Positions 1-7,188 of a stretch of DNA of 16,661 nt are shown piece after piece. Source of the DNA: Croceibacterium_A sp039927815 (lineage in GTDB: Bacteria > Pseudomonadota > Alphaproteobacteria > Sphingomonadales > Sphingomonadaceae); NCBI GenBank assembly GCA_039927815.1, contig JBDSUJ010000114.1:1-16661 (forward strand). The letters run 5' to 3'. Numbering within the stretch: position 1 is the first letter of the stretch; every line of letters starts with the position of its first letter. The translations under genes and the position numbers were made by a program. The notes beneath the pieces are model-generated. The model was not told where the DNA came from, ran no database searches, and worked only from the letters and a program-made list of their open reading frames with translations.

Positions 1-1
1 C

Positions 2-937
2 GGGGCGCCGATATTGCTGCCGGGCAGGCACATTCTGAACCTTGCCACGCTGGCGGCGATTCTCGGGCTTATCGCTTACTTCACGCAGGACCAAAGTCCG
101 TGGGTCTTCTGGACCGCCACCGCTCTCGCCTTTACTATCGGCTTCTTGCTCATCATCCCCATCGGCGGAGCCGACATGCCGGTCGTGATCAGCATGCTCA
201 ACAGCTATTCGGGCTGGGCCGCGGCGGCGATGGGCTTCACGCTCCACAACACCGCAATGATCGTCACCGGCGCACTGGTCGGCAGCTCGGGCGCGATCCT
301 CAGCTACATCATGTGCCGGGCGATGAACCGCAGCTTCATCTCGGTCATCGCCGGCGGGTTCGGCGTCGATGCCGGGGGCGGCGGAGGCGAGGTGCGCGAG
401 CAACGCCCTTACAAGCAGGGCAGCGCCGAAGACGCGGCGTTCATGCTCAAGCAGGCCGAAAGTGTGATCATCATCCCCGGCTACGGCATGGCGGTCGCCC
501 AGGCGCAGCACGCGCTGCGCGAAATGGGCGATTTGCTCAAGAAGGAAGGGGTCAGCGTCAAATACGCGATCCATCCTGTGGCCGGGCGCATGCCGGGACA
601 CATGAATGTGCTGCTGGCCGAAGCCAACGTGCCGTACGACGAAGTGTTCGAGCTTGAGGATATCAATTCCGAGTTCGCGCAGGCCGATGTGGCCTTCATC
701 ATCGGCGCCAACGACGTGGTCAATCCGGCGGCCAAGACCGACAAGACGAGCCCGATCTACGGCATGCCCGTGTTCGATGTCGAAAAAGCCAAGACGATCA
801 TGTTCATCAAGCGCAGCATGGGCGGGGTCGGCTATGCCGGGGTCGACAACGACGTGTTCTACCTCGACCAGACGATGATGCTGCTGTCGGATGCCAAGAA
901 GATGGTCGAAGGGATCAACAAATCGCTGTCGGCGTGA
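2..937 (+). CDS. pntB: NAD(P) transhydrogenase subunit beta PntB (5' truncated)
   Basis: The C-terminal ~311 residues of the membrane-bound proton-translocating transhydrogenase beta subunit, which couples hydride transfer between NADH and NADP+ to proton entry. The reading frame is open from the window edge, so the true start lies upstream; full-length PntB is about 460 residues. The first ~100 residues seen are hydrophobic helices of membrane domain II. A Gly-rich linker follows, then the NADP(H)-binding domain III, with the GYGMAVAQAQ dinucleotide motif, the HPVAGRMPGHMNVLLAEA segment, GANDVVNPAA, and FIKRSMGGVGYAGVDN near the end. The partner pntA genes would be expected just upstream, outside the window. 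The stop TGA is at 935-937. Identification is certain from these motifs. Confidence 0.97.
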   Translation, partial: GAPILLPGRHILNLATLAAILGLIAYFTQDQSPWVFWTATALAFTIGFLLIIPIGGADMPVVISMLNSYSGWAAAAMGFTLHNTAMIVTGALVGSSGAILSYIMCRAMNRSFISVIAGGFGVDAGGGGGEVREQRPYKQGSAEDAAFMLKQAESVIIIPGYGMAVAQAQHALREMGDLLKKEGVSVKYAIHPVAGRMPGHMNVLLAEANVPYDEVFELEDINSEFAQADVAFIIGANDVVNPAAKTDKTSPIYGMPVFDVEKAKTIMFIKRSMGGVGYAGVDNDVFYLDQTMMLLSDAKKMVEGINKSLSA

Positions 938-965
938 ACCATAACCGGTAACGCCAAGTTCACCA

Positions 966-1007
966 TTCGCCCGCCACTCTGATCCGTGGTCGCCGCGGGC
1001 GGGCGAA
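966..1007. repeat. 10-bp inverted repeat before the racemase gene
   Basis: Perfect arms TTCGCCCGCC (966-975) and GGCGGGCGAA (998-1007) enclose a 22-nt loop. The right arm ends one base before the Shine-Dalgarno run AGGGGG (1009-1014) of the downstream gene. No T-tract follows on the plus strand, so it is not a classical intrinsic terminator for pntB. It may be a weak terminator, an mRNA end stabiliser or a structure affecting translation of the racemase gene. Confidence 0.5.
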
Positions 1008-1021
1008 CAGGGGGTACGCAA

Positions 1022-1714
1022 TTGCGCAAGCTGGGCCTGATCGGCGGAATGAGCTGGGTCTCGACCCGTTCCTACTACGACCGCATCAATCGTCTCGTGC
1101 AGCGGGCCGACCCTCAATCGAGTGCGCCGCTGCTGATCGAGAGCCTCGATTTCGCCCATCTGCAGCGCCTGCATGACGAAGCGGACTGGCAGCGCGCGGC
1201 CACGGTCCTGAGCGAGTCCGCGCGGCGGCTGGAGCAGGCCGGGGCGGGGGCGCTGATCATCGCGGCCAATTCGATGCACCGCGTTTATGACGAGGTTGCC
1301 GGCGCGGTCGCGGTCCCGATCCTGCATATCGCCGAGTGTGTCGGGCAGACGATGGCCGCCGACGGGGTCCAGAGTGCGGCGCTGCTCGGCACGCACAATG
1401 TCATGACCGAGAGTTTCTACCGGCGCAGGCTGGTCGCGCACGGGGTCGATCTGCTGCCGCCGGACATGGCCTATGCCGAGGCGCTCGACCGGATCATCTA
1501 CGATCAGCTGATGGCCAACAAGGTCACCCGCGAGGCCGAGCGCGCACTCAAGACGATGATTACCGAGATCGACAAGGACGGCGCCGAGGCGGTGGTGCTG
1601 GCGTGCACCGAGCTCGAGATGGTGGTCGATGTCGATGCCAATGTCCTGCCGATCTACGACAGCACCCGCATTCACGCACGTGCGGCGGCCGATTGGATAC
1701 TGGGCGGCGACTAG
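1022..1714 (+). CDS. Aspartate/glutamate racemase family protein (YgeA-like), altered active site
   Basis: A 230-residue protein of the cofactor-independent Asp/Glu racemase superfamily. It has the N-terminal LGLIGGMSWVSTRSYYDRIN signature (residues 4-23), the ANSMHRV segment (82-88), LLGTHNVMTESFYRRRL (121-137), and the C-terminal VLACTELEM motif with the second catalytic cysteine at Cys195. In E. coli YgeA the first half-site is Cys82-Thr83-Asn-Thr-Met-His, with Thr83 and Cys197 the catalytic pair; here the equivalent positions 81-82 are Ala-Ala. The second acid/base is kept and the first is lost, so the protein may not racemise or may do a different reaction. The TTG start is chosen because AGGGGG (1009-1014) sits 7 nt upstream and it puts the family N-terminus in place; a GTG at 986 would add an unrelated extension lying inside the upstream inverted repeat. 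Confidence 0.85.
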   Translation: MRKLGLIGGMSWVSTRSYYDRINRLVQRADPQSSAPLLIESLDFAHLQRLHDEADWQRAATVLSESARRLEQAGAGALIIAANSMHRVYDEVAGAVAVPILHIAECVGQTMAADGVQSAALLGTHNVMTESFYRRRLVAHGVDLLPPDMAYAEALDRIIYDQLMANKVTREAERALKTMITEIDKDGAEAVVLACTELEMVVDVDANVLPIYDSTRIHARAAADWILGGD

Positions 1715-1764
1715 ACCGGTTTCCGCGTCCGGGCCGCTGGCGTTCGCTGTGTGTTCACGTTGTC

Positions 1765-1783
1765 ACGGCCCGCGCGGGGCCGT
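1765..1783. repeat. Short GC hairpin between racemase and dGTPase genes
   Basis: Arms ACGGCCC (1765-1771) and GGGCCGT (1777-1783) flank a 5-nt loop, 11 nt before the next ATG. There is no T-tract. It lies where the ribosome site of the next gene would be expected, and no strong Shine-Dalgarno is visible there. Role unknown; a 7-bp GC-rich repeat can arise by chance in DNA of this composition. Confidence 0.3.
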
Positions 1784-1794
1784 AGCGCGGTGGC

Positions 1795-2955
1795 ATGTCG
1801 CGTGCCCCCTATGCCGCCGATCCGGCTCGGTCCCGCGGGCGCGAGTTCGCGGCTGAGCAGACCGGCAAACGCGGCCCGCGCAGCGAATACCAGCGCGACC
1901 GCGACCGCATCGTCCATTCGATCGCGTTCCGTCGGCTTGCCGGCAAGACCCAGGTCTTCATCGCGCCCGATGGTGATCATTTCCGCGTCCGCCTGACGCA
2001 CAGCCTGGAAGTGGCGCAGATCGGGCGGACGATCGCCCGCGCGCTTGGCCTTGACGAGGATCTGACCGAGGCGTTGTGCCTGGCGCACGATATCGGCCAC
2101 CCGCCGTTCGGGCATGCGGGCGAAAAAGCGCTCGACGCCGCGCTCACGGACCGCGGCGGGTTCGACCACAACGAACACACGTTGCGCCGGCTGATGCGGC
2201 TCGACAGCCCGTACTGCGGGTTTCCCGGCCTCAACTTGTCGTGGGAAGTGCTCGAAGGGCTCGCCAAGCACAATGGTCCCCGGCGTGGCACCGGCTGGGC
2301 GCTGGCCGAACTCGACGCGGCTTATCCGTTCGAGATGGAGCTGTGGCCCTCGCTCGAAGCGCAAGTGGCGGCACTGGCGGACGATATCGCGTACGACAAT
2401 CATGACATCGACGATGGCGTGCGGGCCGGCTTCCTCGACCTTGACGAACTTTTGACGCTCGATTTCGTCCGCCAGCAATGGCGCGAGGTCGAGCGCCGGT
2501 TCCCGCGAGCACCCCGCGAAGCGCTGCTGCGTGAACTGGTCCGCAGCCAGATCGGGACCATGGTCAACGATCTGCTCGACACCACCATGGGCAATATCGT
2601 GGGTCTTGGTTCGCTCGATGAAGTTCGCCATGCCGGCCGTGCGCTGGCGGCGCAGTCCGCCATGATGGGCGTGCACGAGCGCGCGCTCAAGGCGTTGCTC
2701 TACGCGCGGCTGTACTATCATCCCGAGCAGCTGGTCACCGCCGACCGGGCCCGCACCGTAATCGCGCGGCTCTACGCCGCATACCATCAGCGGCCGGATC
2801 TGATGCCGCCAGAATGGACCGCACGACTGCCCGACGAAGAGCCCGGGCGCAGCCGCCACATCGTCGATTACATCGCCGGGATGACCGATCGTTACGCGAT
2901 GCAGCGCTACGCCGAAGTGTTCGACGAAGTCCCCGACGGCTTGTCCAATGTCTGA
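1795..2955 (+). CDS. dgt: Deoxyguanosinetriphosphate triphosphohydrolase-like HD-domain protein
   Basis: A 386-residue HD-superfamily dNTP triphosphohydrolase. Family members cut dNTPs to deoxynucleoside and triphosphate, acting in the cytosol in dNTP pool control. Visible motifs: R-D-R-D-R-I-V-H-S-I-A-F-R-R-L (residues 35-48), the metal-binding His in RVRLTHSLEVAQIGR (His69), the HD pair in CLAHDIGHPPFGHAGE (His98-Asp99), FDHNEHTLR, and the distal metal Asp region ADDIAYDNHDIDDG (residues 195-208). All metal ligands of the HD core are present. Length fits the dGTPase-like type 2 subfamily rather than the ~500-residue E. coli Dgt. The ATG at 1795 has only a weak ribosome site. The 3' end overlaps the next gene by 8 nt, so the two are probably co-transcribed. 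The natural substrate range cannot be read from sequence. Confidence 0.93.
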   Translation: MSRAPYAADPARSRGREFAAEQTGKRGPRSEYQRDRDRIVHSIAFRRLAGKTQVFIAPDGDHFRVRLTHSLEVAQIGRTIARALGLDEDLTEALCLAHDIGHPPFGHAGEKALDAALTDRGGFDHNEHTLRRLMRLDSPYCGFPGLNLSWEVLEGLAKHNGPRRGTGWALAELDAAYPFEMELWPSLEAQVAALADDIAYDNHDIDDGVRAGFLDLDELLTLDFVRQQWREVERRFPRAPREALLRELVRSQIGTMVNDLLDTTMGNIVGLGSLDEVRHAGRALAAQSAMMGVHERALKALLYARLYYHPEQLVTADRARTVIARLYAAYHQRPDLMPPEWTARLPDEEPGRSRHIVDYIAGMTDRYAMQRYAEVFDEVPDGLSNV

Positions 2956-3634
2956 CGCGCGGCGAATCCTGCTCGCGGGGGCGACCGGCCTGGTCGGCAC
3001 GCACGTGATGGAACTGGCGGTTGCGCACCCATGGGCACGGCTGGTCGCGCTGACCCGGCGCGAAGCGCCGATGCCGTCGGGCGCGCGCATGGAGATGATG
3101 GTCGCCCAGCCCGACGGGTGGCCTGAAGCGGTCACCACAATCGCGCCCGGCGCGGTCATCTGCGCGCTCGGCACGACAATGCGCAAGGCGGGGGGGGAGG
3201 AGGCGTTCCGCGCCATCGACCACGACCTGGTGCTGGCGCTGGCAACCGCGGCCCGCAAGGCCGAGGTCGGCAATTTCGTGCTGGTCTCGTCCGCGGGCGC
3301 CGACGCCTTCGCCAAGCCGTTCTACTTGCGCGTCAAAGGGGAGACCGAAACGGCGCTGGCCAAGCTGCGCTTCCGCCGGCTCGACATCCTGCGTCCGGGC
3401 TTGCTGCGCGGCACCCGGACCGGCGATTTTCGCCCGCTTGAGGCCCTGGCGCGGCTGGTCAGCCCGGTGGCGGATCCGTTCCTGCGCGGCCCGCGACGGC
3501 AGTTTCGCTCGATGGCTGTCGAGGTGCTGGCCGCTGCCGCGCTGCAATGCGCGCGCGAAAAGGCGCAAGGCCGGTTCGTGCACGACCACGATGCTATCGA
3601 ACGTCTCGCGCGGCGGCTGGACGGCGCGGCATGA
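2948..3634 (+). CDS. NAD(P)-binding Rossmann protein, HTATIP2/TIP30-like atypical SDR
   Basis: A 228-residue atypical short-chain dehydrogenase/reductase. The N-terminal ILLAGATGLVGTHVMELA (residues 7-24) is the dinucleotide-binding GxxGxxG loop. The middle has ICALGTTMRKAG (71-82). The active-site region VLVSSAGADAFAKPFYLRVKGE (111-132) holds the YxxxK pair as Tyr126 and Lys130, preceded by a Ser pair. ILRPGLLRG closes the family pattern. TIP30-like bacterial proteins are predicted oxidoreductases or nucleotide-sugar-like reductases of unknown substrate. The ATG lies inside the end of the dGTPase gene (8-nt overlap), and its own stop overlaps the next start in an ATGA motif, indicating translational coupling. 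The coding sequence contains a run of eight G residues (3190-3197). Confidence 0.85.
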   Translation: MSDARRILLAGATGLVGTHVMELAVAHPWARLVALTRREAPMPSGARMEMMVAQPDGWPEAVTTIAPGAVICALGTTMRKAGGEEAFRAIDHDLVLALATAARKAEVGNFVLVSSAGADAFAKPFYLRVKGETETALAKLRFRRLDILRPGLLRGTRTGDFRPLEALARLVSPVADPFLRGPRRQFRSMAVEVLAAAALQCAREKAQGRFVHDHDAIERLARRLDGAA

Positions 3635-4224
3635 AGCGTCATGCCCCAGCCACCGACCGTAACCGCGAGCCAATCGCCGCGGTTCTGACCGAAGAGTTGC
3701 CCGCGCGCGGGCTGGTTCTTGAAATCGCCAGCGGAAGCGGCGAGCACGCAGTGCATTTTGCGCGAACATATCCGGACCTGACGTGGCAACCGAGCGATCC
3801 GGACCCGGCGGCCCGGGAATCGATCGAGGCGTGGCGGGCCGAATCCGGGCTCATGAACGTGCGACCGCCGGTCATGCTCGACGCCGCTGCCCCAGACTGG
3901 TCCGTCGCCCGAGCCGACGCGATCGTGTGCGTCAACATGATCCACATAACTCCGCCGTCCGCGACCCAAGGCTTGTTCGCCGGGGCGGGGCGGTTGCTAG
4001 CCACGGGCGGACCACTGATAGCCTATGGCCCGTTTCTGGAGGCAGACGTGGCGACCGCAGCGTCGAACCTGGCGTTCGATATCGATCTCAAGGCGCGCAA
4101 TCCGCGCTGGGGTTTGCGCACCGTCGCCTGGCTCGACGAACTGGCGGGCGCCAATGGCCTCGCGCGCACGCGGCGTGTGGCGATGCCGGCGAACAATCTC
4201 GCACTGGTCTATCGCCGAATGTAA
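3631..4224 (+). CDS. DUF938 family class I SAM-dependent methyltransferase
   Basis: A 197-residue protein that looks like the DUF938 methyltransferase-like family. It begins KRHAPATDRNREPIAAVL, the usual DUF938 opening. It continues with SAM motif I LEIASGSGEHAVHFAR (residues 30-45), LTWQPSDPDP (50-59) with the acidic ribose-binding position, and VNMIHITPP (101-109), where most methyltransferases have their catalytic loop. Length is normal for DUF938. The substrate is not known. The ATG at 3631 is chosen over an upstream start at 3547 because it overlaps the previous stop as ATGA and matches the family N-terminus exactly. It is the last gene of a three-gene plus-strand unit and is followed by the hairpin at 4230-4252. 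Confidence 0.87.
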   Translation: MKRHAPATDRNREPIAAVLTEELPARGLVLEIASGSGEHAVHFARTYPDLTWQPSDPDPAARESIEAWRAESGLMNVRPPVMLDAAAPDWSVARADAIVCVNMIHITPPSATQGLFAGAGRLLATGGPLIAYGPFLEADVATAASNLAFDIDLKARNPRWGLRTVAWLDELAGANGLARTRRVAMPANNLALVYRRM

Positions 4225-4252
4225 AAGCACCCGCCGGACGGGGTCCGGCGGG
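4223..4252 (-). terminator. Intrinsic terminator of the entericidin gene
   Basis: A perfect 10-bp stem, CCCGCCGGAC (4230-4239) and GTCCGGCGGG (4243-4252), with a 3-nt loop. Read on the minus strand it is followed by TGC and then TTTT at 4226-4223, so the U-tract side serves the minus-strand entericidin gene whose stop is at 4283. The U-tract overlaps the stop codon of the converging methyltransferase gene. The same stem may also stop plus-strand transcription, although no T-run follows in that direction. Confidence 0.7.
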
Positions 4253-4282
4253 CACCTTGCGACCCTTGCGCGAGAACGTGGA

Positions 4283-4414
4283 TCAATGAATTGCGTCGCT
4301 GCCCGCCTGGCCGACGGACTGGATATCGGCACCCACGCCCTTGACGGTCTTGCACGCGGTGCCGGTCAAAGCGAGGGCGGTTACGCCGATTGCAAACATG
4401 ATCTTGCGAACCAT
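4283..4414 (-). CDS. Entericidin-type small lipoprotein
   Basis: A 43-residue reading frame. It starts MVRKIMFAIGVTALALTGTAC: a basic n-region, a hydrophobic h-region and a lipobox LTGTAC with the acylated cysteine at Cys21. The mature part KTVKGVGADIQSVGQAGSDAIH has the K-x-V-x-G-x-G-x-D-I-Q-x-x-G pattern of the entericidin A/B family (EcnA/EcnB), small membrane lipoproteins linked to stationary phase and envelope stress. A good Shine-Dalgarno AAGGA (4426-4422) lies 7 nt before the ATG. A candidate EcfG promoter lies upstream and a terminator downstream, so it looks like a single-gene transcript. Whether it works as toxin, antidote or structural lipoprotein cannot be told. It is convergent with the methyltransferase gene. 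Confidence 0.9.
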   Translation of the reverse strand: MVRKIMFAIGVTALALTGTACKTVKGVGADIQSVGQAGSDAIH

Positions 4415-4451
4415 TGGTCGGTCCTTTCAATAGAGAGTGGTCGAACCAGTC

Positions 4452-4476
4452 AACCGCCTGCCGCCCGCTAGGTTCC
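4452..4476 (-). promoter_or_regulatory. Candidate EcfG (general stress) sigma promoter for the entericidin gene
   Basis: On the minus strand, GGAAC at 4476-4472 (part of GGGAACC) is followed after 16 nt by GGTT at 4455-4452. The alphaproteobacterial EcfG consensus is GGAAC-N16/17-CGTT. The -35 is exact and the -10 has three of four bases. Transcription would start near 4445, giving a leader of about 30 nt with the Shine-Dalgarno at 4426-4422. The -35 element lies within the end of the upstream transporter gene. Assignment is by pattern only. Confidence 0.55.
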
Positions 4477-5385
4477 CTCTGACCGCGACACGTCGCGCAA
4501 GGTCGGGCGCGACAGGCGATGTTCGCGCCACGCGATGACCAGCCCGGCGCCGACCACCAGCGGCGCGCCCAGCCAGGTCCTGGCGGGCGGAAGCATGCCG
4601 AACAGCAAGGCACCATAAAGCGTCGCCCAGAACAGCGAGGAGTAGTCCATCACGATTACGCTGGCGACTTTGCCGAACCGGAGCGCGGCGGTCAGCAACA
4701 GCTGGCCGATCGCACCGGAAATGCCGATCCCCACAAGCAGCCACCATCCTGCGGCATCGTGCGCCGTGGCGACGAATGGCATCGCCAGCGCCGTTATCGG
4801 CGCGCTGAAGAGGGCGAAATAGAACACGATCGCGACCGGCTTGTCGGTCCGGTTGAGATCGGCGATCTGGATCGAGATCAACGCCACCATGAACGCTCCG
4901 CCAAGGCCCACCAGCGCCCCGAACAGGGGAATATGGCCGCCGCCCGGCTGGGCAATCACGATCACGCCCAGAAACCCCAGGACGATCGCCGACCAGCGCC
5001 ATTTGCCGATGTGGTCTTTCAGCAGCAGCATCGCCAGCACGGTCGCCCAGATCGGCGAGGTGAAATTCATCACAGTCGCTTCGGCCAGCGGCAGCAAGAT
5101 CACCGCCCCGAAGTTCAGCAGCATGCCGATGGTGCCGTAGAGCCCGCGCAGGAAGTGGGTGCCGGGCCGGGCCGTCCTCAGCTGGCCCAGTCCGCCAGGC
5201 GTGGCCAGAACCCACGCCAGCAGGATCGGCAGCGTGAGAAACTGGCGCCAGAACATGATCTCGAAAAGCTGTACCCCGCGCGCCGAGGCGAGCTTGATCA
5301 GCGCGCCCATCGTCGACAGCGCGGCGATCGCTCCGAGGCGAATCCCCAGCGCGAGCATCGGGCGATGGGCGGGCGCGGTGTCCAT
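4468..5385 (-). CDS. DMT superfamily (EamA) transporter
   Basis: A 305-residue inner-membrane protein built from two EamA repeats of about five helices each. Repeat one runs from the start to about residue 145, with PLAEATVMNFTSPIWATVLAML as its conserved helix 4 motif. Repeat two includes ALRFGKVASVIVMDYSSLFWATLYGALLFG, the equivalent segment. Length and topology fit drug/metabolite exporters; the substrate cannot be inferred. The ATG at 5385 gives the normal short cytoplasmic N-terminus. An upstream ATG at 5475 would add 30 Arg-rich residues and run into the divergent small gene, so it is rejected. The end of this gene carries the -35 element of the entericidin promoter. Confidence 0.88.
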   Translation of the reverse strand: MDTAPAHRPMLALGIRLGAIAALSTMGALIKLASARGVQLFEIMFWRQFLTLPILLAWVLATPGGLGQLRTARPGTHFLRGLYGTIGMLLNFGAVILLPLAEATVMNFTSPIWATVLAMLLLKDHIGKWRWSAIVLGFLGVIVIAQPGGGHIPLFGALVGLGGAFMVALISIQIADLNRTDKPVAIVFYFALFSAPITALAMPFVATAHDAAGWWLLVGIGISGAIGQLLLTAALRFGKVASVIVMDYSSLFWATLYGALLFGMLPPARTWLGAPLVVGAGLVIAWREHRLSRPTLRDVSRSEGT

Positions 5386-5435
5386 TGCCCCGCCATAGGT
5401 TGAAGCGGCGGTGCGGCAAGGCCATCTGCGCACCG

Positions 5436-5666
5436 ATGCGCCTCCCTCAATCCCTGCTGCTGGCCAGCGACGCAACCTGGATCGGCGTGATCGGGGGCGG
5501 CCTGCTGGCGATTTCGCTGCTGGCCGGGCTGGGTGAGCGCCGACGCCGCCGCCGTACGCAAATCGACGCCGTTGGCTGCATGCCGTGGGCCACGCTGTCG
5601 GTGCTGGCCTTCATGACTGGTCTGGTGCTGCTGGCGATGGCGGCGAGCGGCTGGCTCAAGGGCTAG
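5436..5666 (+). CDS. Small predicted membrane protein, two helices
   Basis: A 76-residue hypothetical protein. Helix one spans about residues 13-29 (TWIGVIGGGLLAISLLAGLG), followed by a strongly basic loop with six consecutive Arg (31-36). A second helix follows, about 47-71 (ATLSVLAFMTGLVLLAMAA). By the positive-inside rule the basic loop is cytoplasmic and both ends face the periplasm. No catalytic motif is visible and no function is assigned. It is divergent from the DMT transporter (50-nt gap) and convergent with cpaF (4-nt gap). The ATG at 5436 gives a natural N-terminus. The nearest AAGG is 14 nt upstream, so the ribosome site is weak. The helix-loop-helix composition and the tight fit between neighbours argue that it is a real gene. 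Confidence 0.65.
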   Translation: MRLPQSLLLASDATWIGVIGGGLLAISLLAGLGERRRRRRTQIDAVGCMPWATLSVLAFMTGLVLLAMAASGWLKG

Positions 5667-5670
5667 AGCG

Positions 5671-7188
5671 TCAGAGACAGGCCTCGAGGTAGGCCTGGTC
5701 GAAGCCGAACATGCGCGCTTTTTCGAGCGTGTAGGGGCGCAACCCGGACGAGCGGAACTCGCCAATGATCTTGCCGTCCTCAGCTTCGTCGAGGTACTCG
5801 AAGTTGAACAGCTCCTGGGTGACGATGACGTCGCCTTCCATGCCGATTACCTCGGTAATGTTGGTCGTGCGGCGCGAACCGTCGCGCAGTCGCTTGACCT
5901 GCACGATCAGATCGACCGACTCCGCGATCTGGCGGCTGATGGCTTCCTTGGGGATCTTGATGTCGCCCATCAGGATCATGTTCTCCATGCGCCCCAGGCA
6001 TTCGCGCGGGGAGTTGGCGTGAAGCGTGCACATCGAGCCGTCGTGGCCGGTGTTCATCGCGGCGAGAAGATCGAACGCCTCCGCGCCGCGGATTTCGCCC
6101 AGGATGATCCGGTCGGGCCGCATACGCAGCGCGTTCTTCACCAGGTCGCCGATGGTGATTGCGCCCTGGCCTTCGAGGTTGGGGGGGCGGGTTTCAAGTG
6201 GTAGCCAGTGCGGTTGCTGCAAGCGAAGCTCGGCCGCATCCTCGATCGTCAGCACGCGCTCGCCCGGGTCGATCATCTTGGACAAGGCGTTGAGCATGGT
6301 CGTCTTGCCCGAGCCGGTACCGCCCGAGATGACCACGTTCATCCGCGTGGCGCCGGCGATCTTGAGACACGTCGCCATCTTGTCGCTCATGCTGCCGAAG
6401 TCGCGCAGCATGTCGATGGTAATCGGTTTTTCGGAGAACTTGCGGATCGAGATCGCGGTGCCGCGCAGCGACAAGGGGGGGACGATGACGTTGACGCGGC
6501 TGCCGTCCTTGAGGCGCGCGTCGGCCAGCGGGGTGGTCTGGTCGACCCGGCGGCCGACCATGTTGACGATCCGCTGGGCGATCTGGAACAAGTGCTGTTC
6601 GTCGCGGAAGCGGATGTGCGCGAGCTGCAGCTTGCCCTTCTTTTCGATGTAGGTCTGGTCGGGCCCGTTGACCATGATGTCCGACACGTCGGGATCGGAC
6701 AGCAGTTCCTCCAGTGGCCCGAACCCGAGCAGCTCGTCGATCAGCACCTTCTCGAGCGCGAACTGCTCGCGGCGGTTGAGCGTGACCTTGAGCTCAGTCA
6801 GCACTTCCATGATGATCGGACGGAATTCCTCGCTCAACTCTTCCTTCGACAGCGTGGCCGCCGCTTCGGGATCGACCCGCTCGAGCAGCCTTGGGAGGAC
6901 CTGCTCCTTGATCTTGTGGACGCTGGCTTCGAACCCGCCAACTTCGGAATTGCCGCTGCCGTGGTCGATATTGGACCGGTCCGCCAGGCGGCTCATGGCG
7001 TCGCCGTTGCGGTTGTTGCCGCCATCGGACGCGGGCTCGCCAGGGAGTGGAGGAAATTGCTCCCCGCCCGGCGCGGATGCGTTGCCGCCGGACATCGCGC
7101 CGCCCTTCATCGGTTTGGCGACCCCGAAGCTCGGGCGCGCTCCAGCGTGCATCTCGCTGGGTCCGTTCTTGCGTCCGAAAGCGCTCAT
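5671..7188 (-). CDS. cpaF: CpaF/TadA-type secretion ATPase
   Basis: A 505-residue hexameric ATPase of the type II/IV secretion superfamily that powers Flp/Tad pilus assembly at the inner membrane. Residues 1-85 are low-complexity, rich in Gly, Pro, Asn and Ser, with no domain. The N-terminal domain follows, including LLGFGPLEELLSDPDVSDIMVNG (153-175). The ATPase core has Walker A GGTGSGKTT (289-297), Asp box LTIEDAAEL (313-321), Walker B IILGEIRG (361-368) and His box TGHDGSMCTLHANS (380-393). All catalytic motifs are intact. The start has GAGGGA (7199-7194) 5 nt upstream. No cpaA-E, tadB/C or flp gene is adjacent: upstream is the glycan operon on the same strand and downstream a convergent small gene. 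A 129-nt gap to the operon may hold its own promoter. Confidence 0.95.
   Translation of the reverse strand: MSAFGRKNGPSEMHAGARPSFGVAKPMKGGAMSGGNASAPGGEQFPPLPGEPASDGGNNRNGDAMSRLADRSNIDHGSGNSEVGGFEASVHKIKEQVLPRLLERVDPEAAATLSKEELSEEFRPIIMEVLTELKVTLNRREQFALEKVLIDELLGFGPLEELLSDPDVSDIMVNGPDQTYIEKKGKLQLAHIRFRDEQHLFQIAQRIVNMVGRRVDQTTPLADARLKDGSRVNVIVPPLSLRGTAISIRKFSEKPITIDMLRDFGSMSDKMATCLKIAGATRMNVVISGGTGSGKTTMLNALSKMIDPGERVLTIEDAAELRLQQPHWLPLETRPPNLEGQGAITIGDLVKNALRMRPDRIILGEIRGAEAFDLLAAMNTGHDGSMCTLHANSPRECLGRMENMILMGDIKIPKEAISRQIAESVDLIVQVKRLRDGSRRTTNITEVIGMEGDVIVTQELFNFEYLDEAEDGKIIGEFRSSGLRPYTLEKARMFGFDQAYLEACL

Noticed and set aside
1711..3315. Long open frame on the minus strand opposite the dGTPase and Rossmann genes
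   Set aside because: Composition is Arg/Ala/Pro-rich with no domain, and the plus strand carries two clear families; it is a GC-bias shadow.
4427..4453. Sigma-70-like TTGACT with TATTGA upstream of the entericidin gene
   Set aside because: The spacer is 15 nt and the -10 would overlap the Shine-Dalgarno, leaving no leader; the EcfG-type pair upstream fits better.
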